Source: Herbaspirillum sp. (GTDB lineage Bacteria; Pseudomonadota; Gammaproteobacteria; Burkholderiales; Burkholderiaceae_D). Taken from it: a DNA stretch of 64,000 nt. A program made the position numbers and the translations under genes. The notes beneath the pieces were generated by a model. That model was not told where the DNA came from. It saw nothing but the letters and a program-made list of their open reading frames with translations, and did no database searches. Shown here piece after piece: positions 17,605 through 27,077 of the stretch. The stretch lies in the NCBI GenBank assembly GCA_028292625.1, contig JAQGLY010000014.1:186001-250000 (forward strand), given 5' to 3'. Every line of letters begins with the position of its first letter. The stretch's first letter is position 1.

Positions 17605-19436
17605 AGCACATTCGCGAGCTCGATGGACTGCGCGCTGTTGCCGTACTATCTGTTTTGTTTTTTCATGTCGGCTTCGACTGGGCCGGTGGAGGCTTCATTG
17701 GCGTCGACGTATTTTTCGTCATCTCCGGTTTCCTGATCACCGGCATTCTGCTGGGGGATATCGAAAAGCAGCGCTTGTCGCTCGGACGTTTTTACATGCG
17801 CCGCGTGCTGCGCATCGCGCCGGCGCTGTTTGTGACATTGATCGTCACCGCGGCGGTGTTCTTCGTGCTGCTGCCGCCGTCGATGTCGCAACCCCTGCCC
17901 AAGGCGCTGCTGGCGTCGGTGCTGTCGTACTCGAATATCTGGTTTTACTATACCGTCGATTATTTCTCCGACAACCACAACATCCCGGTGTTGCACACAT
18001 GGTCGCTGGCGGTGGAAGAGCAGTTCTATCTGTTTTTCCCGCTGTTGTTGTTGCTGGCCAAGGATACCTGGCTGCTGCGCCATCGCGTGCTGGTCTTCTC
18101 GGTGCTGGGACTGCTTTCCTTCATTGCCGCTTGCGTCGTTGTGCAGCGCGCGCCGCTGCAGGCCTTCTATCTGCCGTGGCTGCGCGCGTGGGAGCTGCTG
18201 GCCGGCGCGCTGCTGACCTGCATCCGGCCGGGACAACTGCCGGACTGGTGCAAGCGTGCGCTGTCGAATGCGGGTCTGATCGCGATCCTGGCGGGAAGTT
18301 ATTACTATTCCGGCAAAACCCCGTTCCCCGGTTATTCGGCGCTGGTGCCGGTGCTGGGCGCGGCGGCCATCATCGCCGGCGTACAGAGCGATAGCCTGGC
18401 CAACCGGGTTCTGCGCTTGCGCTTCATGACCTGGACCGGCAAGATTTCCTATTCTTTATATCTGGTGCATTGGCCGCTGGTGTGCGCCGGCGCGCTGATG
18501 GCGGCCTTGTCGCCGACGATCAGCCTGCTCGTGGTGGCGGTCAGCTTTATTCTCGCATGGCTGAGTTGGCGTTTCGTCGAAACCCCGTTCCGCAACCGGG
18601 CCGGCACGGCATCGGTGCGCAAGACGCTAACAGGTTTCGGCACGATATCGGCCACGCTGTTGTTTTATTTTGTGGCGATGCAATTTGCCGGCGGCCGTTT
18701 TTGGGACGGACACCCGAAGGCGATGAAGTATTTCGATCCGGCGATAGTGACCACGGATTTCTTTCGCAAGGGCAGCTGCTTTGTCACCGAGCCGTCGGGC
18801 GGCTTCGCAGCGTATGACAAGCAGCTTTGCCTGACGCCGAGCGCGACCAGGAAAAACGTCTTGCTGATCGGCGACAGCCATGCGGCCAATCTGTGGAAGG
18901 CGCTGTCCGACAAGCGACCCGATCTGAACGTGATGCAAGCCACCGCCGCCGGCTGCCGGCCAACTTTGGATGCGAAAGGTTCGCCCGATTGCACCAGGTT
19001 GTTCGACTACATCTACCGCGAATGGCTGCCGGCGAATGCAAACAAAGTGTCGGCCGTGGTGATGGCGGCCATGTGGCAATCCGAGGATATTGATCTGCTG
19101 GATCCGACCATCGCCCTGTTGAAGCAGGACCATGTGCACGTGGTGCTGTACGGCCCATCGCCGGAATATCTGATCGGGGTGCCTTTGTTGCTGGCGTACG
19201 AGGATATGCTTGGCGTCGACCTGCAGAGCAATTTCGTCAAGCGCGATCGGGCGCCGATGGATAATGTGTTCAGGACGCGCTTCGGGGACAAGGTGAGCTA
19301 TTTCTCGCCGTTCGATCATTTCTGCATCAATGGCCGTTGCCGGCTTGAACATAACGGCGTGCCGTCCTATATCGACCGCGATCATCTGACGTATGACGGC
19401 GTGTCGATAATGCTGGCCAAATTCCCGCTGCCATGA
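17601..19436 (+). CDS. O-acyltransferase (AT3) with C-terminal SGNH domain
   Basis: An inner-membrane acyltransferase, likely O-acetylating the polysaccharide. The 611-residue protein has an N-terminal acyltransferase-3 domain of about ten helices (about 1-340) that begins with the characteristic HIRELDGLRAVAVLSVLFFH and has a VDVFFVISGFLI segment. An SGNH hydrolase-like periplasmic domain follows (about 400-611), with nucleophile Ser426 in GDSHAA and the D..H pair at about 592-595. This is the OafA-type layout, in which the membrane domain moves the acyl group and the SGNH domain attaches it. It overlaps both neighbours by four bases, so translation is coupled. Confidence 0.9.
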   Translation: MKHIRELDGLRAVAVLSVLFFHVGFDWAGGGFIGVDVFFVISGFLITGILLGDIEKQRLSLGRFYMRRVLRIAPALFVTLIVTAAVFFVLLPPSMSQPLPKALLASVLSYSNIWFYYTVDYFSDNHNIPVLHTWSLAVEEQFYLFFPLLLLLAKDTWLLRHRVLVFSVLGLLSFIAACVVVQRAPLQAFYLPWLRAWELLAGALLTCIRPGQLPDWCKRALSNAGLIAILAGSYYYSGKTPFPGYSALVPVLGAAAIIAGVQSDSLANRVLRLRFMTWTGKISYSLYLVHWPLVCAGALMAALSPTISLLVVAVSFILAWLSWRFVETPFRNRAGTASVRKTLTGFGTISATLLFYFVAMQFAGGRFWDGHPKAMKYFDPAIVTTDFFRKGSCFVTEPSGGFAAYDKQLCLTPSATRKNVLLIGDSHAANLWKALSDKRPDLNVMQATAAGCRPTLDAKGSPDCTRLFDYIYREWLPANANKVSAVVMAAMWQSEDIDLLDPTIALLKQDHVHVVLYGPSPEYLIGVPLLLAYEDMLGVDLQSNFVKRDRAPMDNVFRTRFGDKVSYFSPFDHFCINGRCRLEHNGVPSYIDRDHLTYDGVSIMLAKFPLP

Positions 19437-20470
19437 TGCCTGGTGACAACGCAGCCGGTTCGCATATTGCTCCGGTAGCGCCGGATGCCTCGCGCATGCT
19501 GGTCACCGGCGCCAATGGTTTTCTTGGGCGCCGGGTGGTGGCCGCGGCGCATGCCGCCGGCTTTTCGGTGACCGCTCTGGTGCGGCCGGCGGCCGATCTG
19601 AACGCCCTCGGCTGGGAGCCGGAAATCACCGTCGTGCGCGCCGCCGATCCGTCGCCGGCGGCGTTGACCGATATCTGCCGCGGCATCGATGTGGTGGTGC
19701 ATCTGGCCGCCAGCATGACCGGCTCGGATGCGCAGAAGATGTCGGTCGCGGTGGATGGCACGGCGGCGCTGCTCGACGCGATCGATCCGGCCACGACGCA
19801 TTTCGTGCTGGCGAGCAGCTTTTCGGTATACGACTGGTCGCGCACAGGCGCTGAAATCAGCGAAGACAGTCCGCTGCTCGACGCCGCCGCGGCCGCTCTG
19901 CAGGATGGCTATACCCGGGCCAAGCTGGCGCAGGAGCAACTTGCGCGCGCGGTCTGCGCGCAGCGGGGCATCGCGCTGACGGTGGTGCGGCCGGCGGCGA
20001 TATGGGGGCCGGGACAACTGTTTCCGTCGGCGCTGGGCGTCCGAGTGCGCGGCTGGTGGCTGGCGGTCGATGCGCGGCGTGTATTGCGGCTGACGTATGT
20101 CGATAATTGCGCGTCGGCCTTCGTGGCCGCCGCGCAAACGACGGGCGGCCAGACCTTCAATGTCGACGACGGCTTCCGGATTTCTGCTTGGGATTATCTC
20201 GGCAAACTGCGTTTCCGGGTGGCTGCCGCAAAAAAACTGCACTGTCTCCCGTTGCCGCGTTTGGCCGCGGACCTCGGGTTCCGGCTTGGCGGATGGGCGT
20301 TTCGTCTATTGCGGCCCGGTCGGGAGATGCCCGGTTTGCTGATCGCACAGCGCGCCGATGCGCGGTTCAGCCGCAGTCTGGCCGGCCATGCGGCGCTGCA
20401 TGCCGCAACCGGCTGGAATCCGCCGTATGCGCTGGACGAATGCCTGCGCCTGGCCGACGATCAATCTTAA
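19433..20470 (+). CDS. NAD-dependent epimerase/dehydratase family protein
   Basis: A 345-residue short-chain dehydrogenase of the extended type. The nucleotide-binding motif TGANGFLG is at about residues 25-32, preceded by a non-homologous 20-residue leader. The active-site YTRAK matches the YxxxK catalytic pair near residue 160, and SSFSVY supplies the upstream Ser. The substrate is probably a nucleotide sugar or lipid-linked sugar, given the operon, but the specificity is unknown. The start overlaps the acyltransferase stop (ATGA); a start at the Met of MLVTGANG would fit the family length better. Confidence 0.8.
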   Translation: MMPGDNAAGSHIAPVAPDASRMLVTGANGFLGRRVVAAAHAAGFSVTALVRPAADLNALGWEPEITVVRAADPSPAALTDICRGIDVVVHLAASMTGSDAQKMSVAVDGTAALLDAIDPATTHFVLASSFSVYDWSRTGAEISEDSPLLDAAAAALQDGYTRAKLAQEQLARAVCAQRGIALTVVRPAAIWGPGQLFPSALGVRVRGWWLAVDARRVLRLTYVDNCASAFVAAAQTTGGQTFNVDDGFRISAWDYLGKLRFRVAAAKKLHCLPLPRLAADLGFRLGGWAFRLLRPGREMPGLLIAQRADARFSRSLAGHAALHAATGWNPPYALDECLRLADDQS

Positions 20471-20488
20471 GGAAAACGGAAAGCGGGC

Positions 20489-21730
20489 ATGACAGCACCC
20501 AACGCCATCGGCAAGAATCTGACCATCGCTTATCTGACCAATGTCTATGCGCGGTCCAGCGACACTTTTATCCGCAGCGAGGTGCTGGCCTTGCGCGCAC
20601 GGGGCCACACCGTGCATACGTTTTCGGTCCGCCGCGCCGAAGCCGATCAGCATGTCGGACAGGAGGTGCTCAGCGAACAGGCCAGCACCGACTATATTCT
20701 GCTGCATTCCCTGGTGTCGCTGGTATGGGGGTTCGTCGCTTTTGCGCTGCGCCGGCCGGGCCGGATGCTGCGGACGTTAAGCCTGGCCTGGCGCATCCGT
20801 CCGAAGGGGATCAAGGGCGCCGCGCTGCAACTGATCTATGTCATCGAAGCGGCCTATCTCGCCAGACGCCTGATGGCGCTGCGCGTGCAGATCATGCACA
20901 ACCATATCGCCGAGAATTCCGCCAGTGTCGCGATGTTCGCTTCGCTGTTGTCGGGCGTGCCGTACAGCATGACCGTGCACGGGCCCGGCATCTTCTTCCA
21001 TCCGAAACAGTGGGCGCTGGGCGAAAAAATCGCGCGCTCCGCGTTCACCGCGTGCATTACGCATTTCTGCAAGAGCCAATGCATGCTGTTTTCCGATCCC
21101 GAGGATTGGCCCAAGCTGGAAATCGTCCGCTGTGGCGTCGGCGCCAGCTTTGTCGATGTCGAACCGGTGCCGGTGCCGCTGGCGCCGCGGCTGGTCTGCG
21201 TCGGCCGGATCTGCGCTGAAAAGGGCATGCTGCTGCTGGTGCAGGCCGTGGCGCAATACATTGCCGAAGGCGGCGATTGCGAATTGGTGATGGTCGGCGA
21301 CGGCCCGTTGCGCGGCGCGATCGAACGTCTGGTCGAGCAGCGCGGGCTGCAAGGCAAGGTGCGTATCCTCGGATGGCAGAGCAGCGAAAGCGTGCGCGCC
21401 GAACTGGAGCAAAGCCGCGCGCTGGTGCTGCCTAGCTTCGCCGAAGGATTGCCGGTGGTGGTGATGGAGGCCTTGGCGCTGGGCCGGCCGGTGGTCACCA
21501 GCGCCATTGCCGGCATTCCCGAACTGGTGCTGGACGGGCAGAACGGCTGGCTGGTGCCGCCGAGTTCGATGGAGGGATTGGTGGCCGCGATCCGCGCCGT
21601 GGCCGAAGCGACGCCGGAACGGCTCGATGCGATGGGACGTCTGGGCGCCGCCAGTGTGGCGCGCTTGCACAGTATCGAGCGCGAGGTAGGCAAGCTTGAA
21701 CAGCTGTTCGCGCGGCACGGGCTGGCTTAA
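20489..21730 (+). CDS. Family 4 (GT-B) glycosyltransferase
   Basis: A retaining glycosyltransferase of 413 residues. The C-terminal GT-B domain has VCVGRICAEKG at about 232-242, MVGDGPLR at about 268, and the E-x7-E donor-binding signature in FAEGLPVVVMEAL near 313-325. The N-terminal acceptor domain has TNVYARSSDTFIRSEVLAL and TVHGPGIFF. No membrane helix, so it acts at the cytoplasmic face. It is the last plus-strand gene of this block and faces the GMC oxidoreductase convergently, with only four bases between the stops and no visible terminator. Confidence 0.9.
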   Translation: MTAPNAIGKNLTIAYLTNVYARSSDTFIRSEVLALRARGHTVHTFSVRRAEADQHVGQEVLSEQASTDYILLHSLVSLVWGFVAFALRRPGRMLRTLSLAWRIRPKGIKGAALQLIYVIEAAYLARRLMALRVQIMHNHIAENSASVAMFASLLSGVPYSMTVHGPGIFFHPKQWALGEKIARSAFTACITHFCKSQCMLFSDPEDWPKLEIVRCGVGASFVDVEPVPVPLAPRLVCVGRICAEKGMLLLVQAVAQYIAEGGDCELVMVGDGPLRGAIERLVEQRGLQGKVRILGWQSSESVRAELEQSRALVLPSFAEGLPVVVMEALALGRPVVTSAIAGIPELVLDGQNGWLVPPSSMEGLVAAIRAVAEATPERLDAMGRLGAASVARLHSIEREVGKLEQLFARHGLA

Positions 21731-21734
21731 GCCC

Positions 21735-23378
21735 TCAACTTAACCGCGATTTCAAATGTTTCGCCATGCGCACCGCCAGCGCGACGATGGTCAAGGTCGG
21801 ATTGGCATGGCTGCTGGTCGGAAACACCGCCGAACTGGCGATAAAGAGATTGGGCAGGTCGAACACGGCGCAGTTGCTGTCGACCACGCCGCGCATCGGA
21901 CTGGCGGCCATGCGCGCGGCGCCGATGTGATGGCCGCCCAGCGGCACTGATTGCGCCAGCCGCGCGCGCAGTCCGGCTTCGTCGAATTCCAGCCGGCAGC
22001 GCGGCGATGCGTTGATGGTTCGCCGCAGCAGCATGAAGGCGCGCTGCGCGGCGTCGATATCGTCTTCGGATATTTTCCAATTCACATGCACGCGGCGCAT
22101 GCCGTGCCGGTCCACCTCGAGCCCCAGGGTAATGCGGCTGTCGGCCTGCGGCGTCTGTTCGCAATTGAATTCCAGCGGAAAGCTGCCGTCGGCGTTGCGC
22201 ACCAGCGTATACGGCAGCTTGCGTTCGGCCAATTTGCGCAGGAACAGCCAGTCGTAGCCGAACTTGAGCAACTGCGGCAGGCCGGTGGCGACGTTGCGCG
22301 CATGCGCGCCGATCGGGGACGCGATGGCGTCGGAGGCATTGTGCTGCAGGATGGTGCGGTATTCCTTGATCAGTACCGACTTCGCCAGGAAGATGGTCGA
22401 CATCACCGCGCTGCCGTGCGCGGCGTCGGCATAATCGGGGAAATGCAGGCGAAACGCGGTATTCAATAATCGGTGCTCGCGCTGGGCCGCGGCGGAAAAC
22501 TGCAGCTTGCGCCGGCAATAGACGCCGTCCCGGGTTTTTTCGAAATCGAAGGCCACCGATTCGCCGTTGGCGACCAGCTTGCCAAGGGTATTTTCGAAAT
22601 GGCAGGCGTAGAACCGGCCCAGCAAATCGTGGCGATTGCCCAGACCGGGGCCGTTCTTGTCCGACGCCAGCATCAATCGCGGCGCCTCGATGCCGCCGGT
22701 CGCCAGTACGAAGACATTGGCGTGCACCGTGTGTTCGCGGCCGCTGTCGTCGGCCACGGTCAGGCTGGCGATGCGGTCCGAGTCGCCGGCCTTGTTCAAG
22801 CTGACCGCCCGCGCGCCCAGCAACGCCGTGACATTGGCGGAGCGCGCAAGCTGCTTGCGGTAGTGTTTGCCGAAATCGGTCGGCAGACTGTAGCGCTCGA
22901 TCAGGTCGTTGAGCACCGTGCCGGCGCCGGCGAATCCCGAAATGGTCGGCGGCGCGTTGTCCAATGCGGAGCTGGCGGCGAAACCGAAGGCGCCGGCGTG
23001 GCAATACGCCAGCGCCTTCGGATAATACTGCGCCACTTCATCGTAAGCGATCGGCCAGCCGCTATGCGGAATGTAATCGCGCCGTTCAAAGTCGATGGGA
23101 TCGAAGGGCACGCAGCGCCCGCCCCAGATATGGGTGGTGCCGCCGAAACGGGTGCGGCGATATTCGGTAGTGGCGGGGTGCGGGCGTTCGGCCTTGCCCT
23201 CGTAGTAGTCGCTTCGTCCGGCCTGTTCCTTGACGGCACCGGCTTCAAGCAGCAGTACTTTGAAGCCGCAGCCGTCCAGTTCGCAGGCCAGGGTGATGCC
23301 GGCGGCGCCGGCGCCGACGATGCAGACGGTGGCGTGGAGATGATCGGCGCGCGCGTGTTCGCAACTGAGAATGGTCAT
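21735..23378 (-). CDS. GMC-family FAD oxidoreductase
   Basis: A flavoprotein of 547 residues that oxidises an alcohol or sugar hydroxyl. The FAD-binding GAGAAGITLA is at about residues 22-31 and GGTTHIWGGRC is at about 98. The C-terminal GMC block has HHIGAARM, NLFIASSAVFPT and SHANPTLTIVALAVRMA; the His/Asn pair expected in the active site is present (HH.GA and SHANPT). There is no signal peptide. Its start overlaps the stop of the upstream membrane protein by four bases, so the two are coupled. GMC enzymes occur in several exopolysaccharide loci, but the substrate here is unknown. Confidence 0.87.
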   Translation of the reverse strand: MTILSCEHARADHLHATVCIVGAGAAGITLACELDGCGFKVLLLEAGAVKEQAGRSDYYEGKAERPHPATTEYRRTRFGGTTHIWGGRCVPFDPIDFERRDYIPHSGWPIAYDEVAQYYPKALAYCHAGAFGFAASSALDNAPPTISGFAGAGTVLNDLIERYSLPTDFGKHYRKQLARSANVTALLGARAVSLNKAGDSDRIASLTVADDSGREHTVHANVFVLATGGIEAPRLMLASDKNGPGLGNRHDLLGRFYACHFENTLGKLVANGESVAFDFEKTRDGVYCRRKLQFSAAAQREHRLLNTAFRLHFPDYADAAHGSAVMSTIFLAKSVLIKEYRTILQHNASDAIASPIGAHARNVATGLPQLLKFGYDWLFLRKLAERKLPYTLVRNADGSFPLEFNCEQTPQADSRITLGLEVDRHGMRRVHVNWKISEDDIDAAQRAFMLLRRTINASPRCRLEFDEAGLRARLAQSVPLGGHHIGAARMAASPMRGVVDSNCAVFDLPNLFIASSAVFPTSSHANPTLTIVALAVRMAKHLKSRLS

Positions 23379-24979
23379 GGATGCCGGCCGGTCGGAACCA
23401 CGGATTTTATCGGGAGCGGTGCATCGCCGATGCCGCCGCGGGTCTCGGAGTCATCGACGCCGGCGGTCATGTCGCGGATGCCGGATGGCGACGTTTTTCT
23501 GCGGATCAAGCCAAAGTAAAACAGGGCGATCACGAGCGCGGTCAGCTCGAGGAGCCAGATCACTCTAGCCTGGTAGCGGTCGTGCGGCGTGGACAATGTG
23601 CCGCACACAATGGCGTTGATGAGCATGGCTGCGAGCACTGCAAGGATCAGCGTCACGCCTGTAAAATCCTTTCTTTTCCATAACGGGGCCAGCGCCGCCA
23701 GACAAAGGAAAAGCGAGGCGATGGCGCCGGCCTTGATCAGTATTTCGGAATAACGGACGTCGAAAGCCGCGTGCGCCGCAAGCGTGCCGCGCATCTGGGG
23801 CAGGATCTCGTCCGGCAGTTTGAAACCGAAGCCAGTCACCATTTCCGGCGAATAGTTGAATTCGCTCAAGCCGATATACGACACCTGCTTGCCGATGTTG
23901 ACCAGCGCGCTTTTCAAGGTCTCCATCGGATACGCCGCGGCCACGGCTTTCGAAAATGCCAGGTCTTCATGCGACAGCTTTTCGCGGGATTGCTTGGACG
24001 CCAGTGTGAATACGCCCGAACGCGGATCCAGATTCCACAGGAAATCGTCGGATCCTCCCTTTGTAAAGTCGCGCTGGTAGCGGCACACTTCGAAGCCGGC
24101 TTGCGGGCAATATCGGGCAACGTACAGATTGCCGGGGCCGTCGGCCAGCAGCCGCGCGGTCATGAAGGGCGGACGGATCGGCTCAGTGTGGGTGACGCGC
24201 TCGACGGCCAGCCCGAACATCACTTCGCCGCATATGCCGACGCCGATCAGGACCAGGGCGAGAATGACGCCTCGGGCCGGCAGCGTCAGCTTCTGGCGCA
24301 GCAGCAGCTTGAGCAGGATCAGAGCGCCGACCACGCCGAGCAGGATCAGGATATTGCTGGTGTGGAAAAGCACCGCGGCCATCGTCACCGCCGACCAGAA
24401 TATCTTGTTTCCCGGTGAGGCGCGCGGTGTCAGCATCAATGCCAGCACCGCGCACATGCCAAGTCCGGCGAATACATCGGGCATCACCATGCTGTTGAAA
24501 AAGGGCAAGGGGCTGGCGACCGCCAGCGGCAGCAGGGCGGCGCATACCGTGCGGTGGGAGAGTTCGAAACGGGAACGCAGGAAAGTCGAGACAGTGGCCA
24601 CGGCAAGCAGGGCCTGGGCGATCGGGACGGCTTTGAAGCCGAACAGGGCGCTCAGAAGAAAAACGCAAAAACCGTAATAGATCGAGCGTCCCGCCAGCAC
24701 ACCGTTCTTGTCAGGCGAGCTGGTGAATTTGTCGGCCTGCGCCTGCAGTTGCGCCTGCAGCGGGTCGGACCCTTGCGGGGCGGCCGAACCGTCGTGTTCG
24801 AGCCAGGCGCGCGTGGCAGCGGAAGGGAAAACCAATTGCACCGCGCTGGCCGCGCCTTTGATGTAGGCCGTGGTGTCGGTAAAGAAGAAAGCCTGGCCGT
24901 TCACCCATGCCGGCCAGCTCAGTAATAGCGGCATGACAAGATAGGTGATCCATATCCAGCGGTCGACTGATTTTTTCAT
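23375..24979 (-). CDS. Multi-pass membrane protein, possible GtrC-like glucosyltransferase
   Basis: A 534-residue protein with about ten hydrophobic helices and a periplasmic loop after the first (FFTDTTAYIKGA...). I do not recognise a named family. Its size, helix number and place directly downstream of GtrA- and GtrB-like genes fit the serotype-specific third component (GtrC type), which transfers a sugar from undecaprenyl phosphate in the periplasm. An acidic DTT motif after helix 1 resembles the catalytic Asp/Glu position of GT-C enzymes. This is inference from context. The stop overlaps the GMC oxidoreductase start. Confidence 0.6.
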   Translation of the reverse strand: MKKSVDRWIWITYLVMPLLLSWPAWVNGQAFFFTDTTAYIKGAASAVQLVFPSAATRAWLEHDGSAAPQGSDPLQAQLQAQADKFTSSPDKNGVLAGRSIYYGFCVFLLSALFGFKAVPIAQALLAVATVSTFLRSRFELSHRTVCAALLPLAVASPLPFFNSMVMPDVFAGLGMCAVLALMLTPRASPGNKIFWSAVTMAAVLFHTSNILILLGVVGALILLKLLLRQKLTLPARGVILALVLIGVGICGEVMFGLAVERVTHTEPIRPPFMTARLLADGPGNLYVARYCPQAGFEVCRYQRDFTKGGSDDFLWNLDPRSGVFTLASKQSREKLSHEDLAFSKAVAAAYPMETLKSALVNIGKQVSYIGLSEFNYSPEMVTGFGFKLPDEILPQMRGTLAAHAAFDVRYSEILIKAGAIASLFLCLAALAPLWKRKDFTGVTLILAVLAAMLINAIVCGTLSTPHDRYQARVIWLLELTALVIALFYFGLIRRKTSPSGIRDMTAGVDDSETRGGIGDAPLPIKSVVPTGRHP

Positions 24980-25046
24980 ACGCGTGCAGCCTCAAATAAT
25001 GAATGGGACATTGCTATCGATGCTGTCTCCGCTGCCGCCGTTTTCG

Positions 25047-25481
25047 TTACTCCGGCGATCTTGCCGTGGCTGGGCCGGTTTTTTTCTTGAATACAAAGAA
25101 ATTCGCCATTAAAAAATTGATGCTCAAACCTGCGCAACTGCCGCAGGCGACCGATATCCAGGGATTGTTCATTGCGTAGCCGAGGTAGTGGTAGGCGAGC
25201 ACCGAGGTCAGGCTGTTGACGCAGGCGCCCGGCAATTGCGACAGGATAAACTGAATCAGTTCGGTCCAGCTCTGCCGGTCGGCATCGGCGTGGAAGGTAA
25301 ACCATCGGTTCAGCCACCAGGACAGGCCCATCGCCAGCGTCACGCTGAGCGCGCGCGCGATACCCGGCGCGCCGAATACTTTCAACAGCAACCAGAAGCA
25401 GCAGGCGTCGAAAACGAAAACGACGCCGCCGATGACGCCGAAGCGCAGAAATTTGAGAATGAAATTCTTATTCAATCCCAC
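25047..25481 (-). CDS. GtrA-family membrane protein
   Basis: A small membrane protein of about 144 residues with four helices (FLRFGVIGGVVFVFDACCFWLLL, ALSVTLAMGLSWWLNRWFTF, FILSQLPGACVNSLTSVLAY, CAGLSINFLMANFFVF). The SWWLNRWFTF and NFFVFKKK blocks are typical of GtrA proteins, thought to flip undecaprenyl-phosphate-linked sugar across the inner membrane. The start is judged to be GTG 25481, two bases after the preceding stop; the reading frame upstream only shadows the GT2 gene. The tight spacing supports co-translation with the GtrB-like enzyme. Confidence 0.82.
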   Translation of the reverse strand: MGLNKNFILKFLRFGVIGGVVFVFDACCFWLLLKVFGAPGIARALSVTLAMGLSWWLNRWFTFHADADRQSWTELIQFILSQLPGACVNSLTSVLAYHYLGYAMNNPWISVACGSCAGLSINFLMANFFVFKKKTGPATARSPE

Positions 25482-25483
25482 AC

Positions 25484-26437
25484 TCAATTTCTTCTCAAAA
25501 AGCGCGGCGTCGACAGGTACATCAATTGCTTTGTTTCGCGCCGGCCTTGCGTCACCGAGGACAGGATCATTCCGCAGACGCCGCTGAGGATCGCGAACAG
25601 AATCAGGAATCCGGAAAGGATGGCGGTCGGAAAGCGCGGCACCAGGCCGGTATGCAGATAATCGATCAGCACCGGATAGAAAATGCCCAGTGCGACAATG
25701 GCCAGTATCACGCCGACGCTGTTGAAAAACAGCGAAGGGCGCTCCAGCTTGATCAGCTTGATAATCATCCACAGGATCTTGATGCCGTCCTTGTAAGTGC
25801 TCAACTTGCTGGTCGAGCCTTCGGGCCGCGCGCCGTAATCGGTGTCGAAGTCTTCGCAGCGCATGCGTAATTCCAGGCTGTGCACGGTGATCTCGGTTTC
25901 GATTTCAAAGCCCGAGGAGACGACTGGAAAGGACTTGACGAATTTATGCGAAAACACCCGGTAGCCGGTCAGCATGTCGCGCGTGGCGCGGCCGAACAGT
26001 TTAGCCACGATGGTGGTCAGCATCCAGTTGCCGAACTGATGGCCCTGGCGGTAAGCCTCCAGTTCGGTCGAATGGCGCACGGCGTTGACGCAGTCCAGGT
26101 TTTTGTCGAGCAGCAGCTTGATCATATTCGGCGCGACCGATGCATCGTAGGTGTCGTCGCCGTCCACCATCACATACACATCGGCGACGATGTCGGAAAA
26201 CATGCGCCTGACCACATTGCCTTTTCCCTGCAACAGTTCCGGCACCACCACCGCGCCGGCGGCGGCGGCGATCGCGGCGGTGCCGTCTTTGGAATTGTTG
26301 TCGTAAACATAGACGGTGCATTCGGGCAGCACCCGTTTGAAATCGGTCACGACTTTCTGCACGGTGGTTGCCTCGTTATAACAAGGGACCAGGATGGCGA
26401 TGGAAAGATCATTTAAGGATTGGATATTAGGTGTCAT
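25484..26437 (-). CDS. GtrB-like family 2 glycosyltransferase (polyprenyl-phosphate sugar synthase)
   Basis: A 317-residue enzyme predicted to make undecaprenyl-phosphate-sugar from a nucleotide sugar. The GT-A domain begins IAILVPCYNE (about 12-21); the donor segment is DNNSKDGT and the metal site VDGDDTYD (about 90-97). Two C-terminal helices (about 240-262 and 272-295) anchor it in the inner membrane, as in GtrB and dolichol-phosphate mannose synthase relatives. It is the first gene of the minus-strand operon GT2 - GtrA - membrane protein - GMC oxidoreductase. The promoter should lie just beyond 26437. Confidence 0.88.
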   Translation of the reverse strand: MTPNIQSLNDLSIAILVPCYNEATTVQKVVTDFKRVLPECTVYVYDNNSKDGTAAIAAAAGAVVVPELLQGKGNVVRRMFSDIVADVYVMVDGDDTYDASVAPNMIKLLLDKNLDCVNAVRHSTELEAYRQGHQFGNWMLTTIVAKLFGRATRDMLTGYRVFSHKFVKSFPVVSSGFEIETEITVHSLELRMRCEDFDTDYGARPEGSTSKLSTYKDGIKILWMIIKLIKLERPSLFFNSVGVILAIVALGIFYPVLIDYLHTGLVPRFPTAILSGFLILFAILSGVCGMILSSVTQGRRETKQLMYLSTPRFLRRN

Positions 26438-27077
26438 TGCCCGCGATCTCGAAGTTTGAAATATTGGTATGTAGTTCGATGATTAAAAACACGACACGGA
26501 TCGCGCGGCCGTGGGGGCCCGCTTCCAGGCGGATCGCCTGAAGCTGGCAGGACAAAAGGCAGCCCCATGGTCTTCAACCCGTTTCAAACCTTGTTTCAAT
26601 CCTCATTCCGACCCTCTTGGTCTAACGCGTTGCAGGATTGGTTTTGCCATATTTTAGACGAGCAACCGCGGTAATGGTTGTCTTTTTGCAAAGTTGTATC
26701 GCAAAAATGTGCGGGAACGTTTCGAGGTGTTTGGATACAAAACAACATAGCGCGCAACGATAGCCAACTTGCGAGACCGCGCGCCATTGCGGTGCGTCGT
26801 TTGGTGCATGGGGCGGAAGTATCGTCCTTGATGCCATATTGTTGTTTACAAATCCATAAGATCCCTAGTTTCCGCCCCCAAGTTATATCACGCATTCATC
26901 AGTATTCATTAGAACGAATGGTCCGTCCGGGGGAAATTGCTACGTCGTGTTGTATGACAAAGGGACGCGGCTGTGGTTGCGCGCCATACGTGAGGAGTTT
27001 GTGCAAAACCTTGCGAGGTTTTTGCAAAACCCTTTTGATCCATCCCCCTCTCGATTAATGCTTCCGGAGTCAATTTA
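26438..27077. promoter_or_regulatory. 640-base divergent intergenic region
   Basis: Separates the minus-strand gtr-like operon from the plus-strand secreted-protein genes. The short open frames inside have no recognisable domains and poor codon usage. A small hairpin (CAAAACCT 27004-27011 with AGGTTTT from 27016) lies in the leader of the gene at 27078. It is richer in A+T than its surroundings. Both divergent promoters must be here, but I see no clear consensus pair. Confidence 0.4.

Noticed and set aside
26438..27077. tRNA or structured RNA in the large divergent gap
   Set aside because: No T-loop-like GTTCRANNC pattern, no cloverleaf and no terminator could be found.
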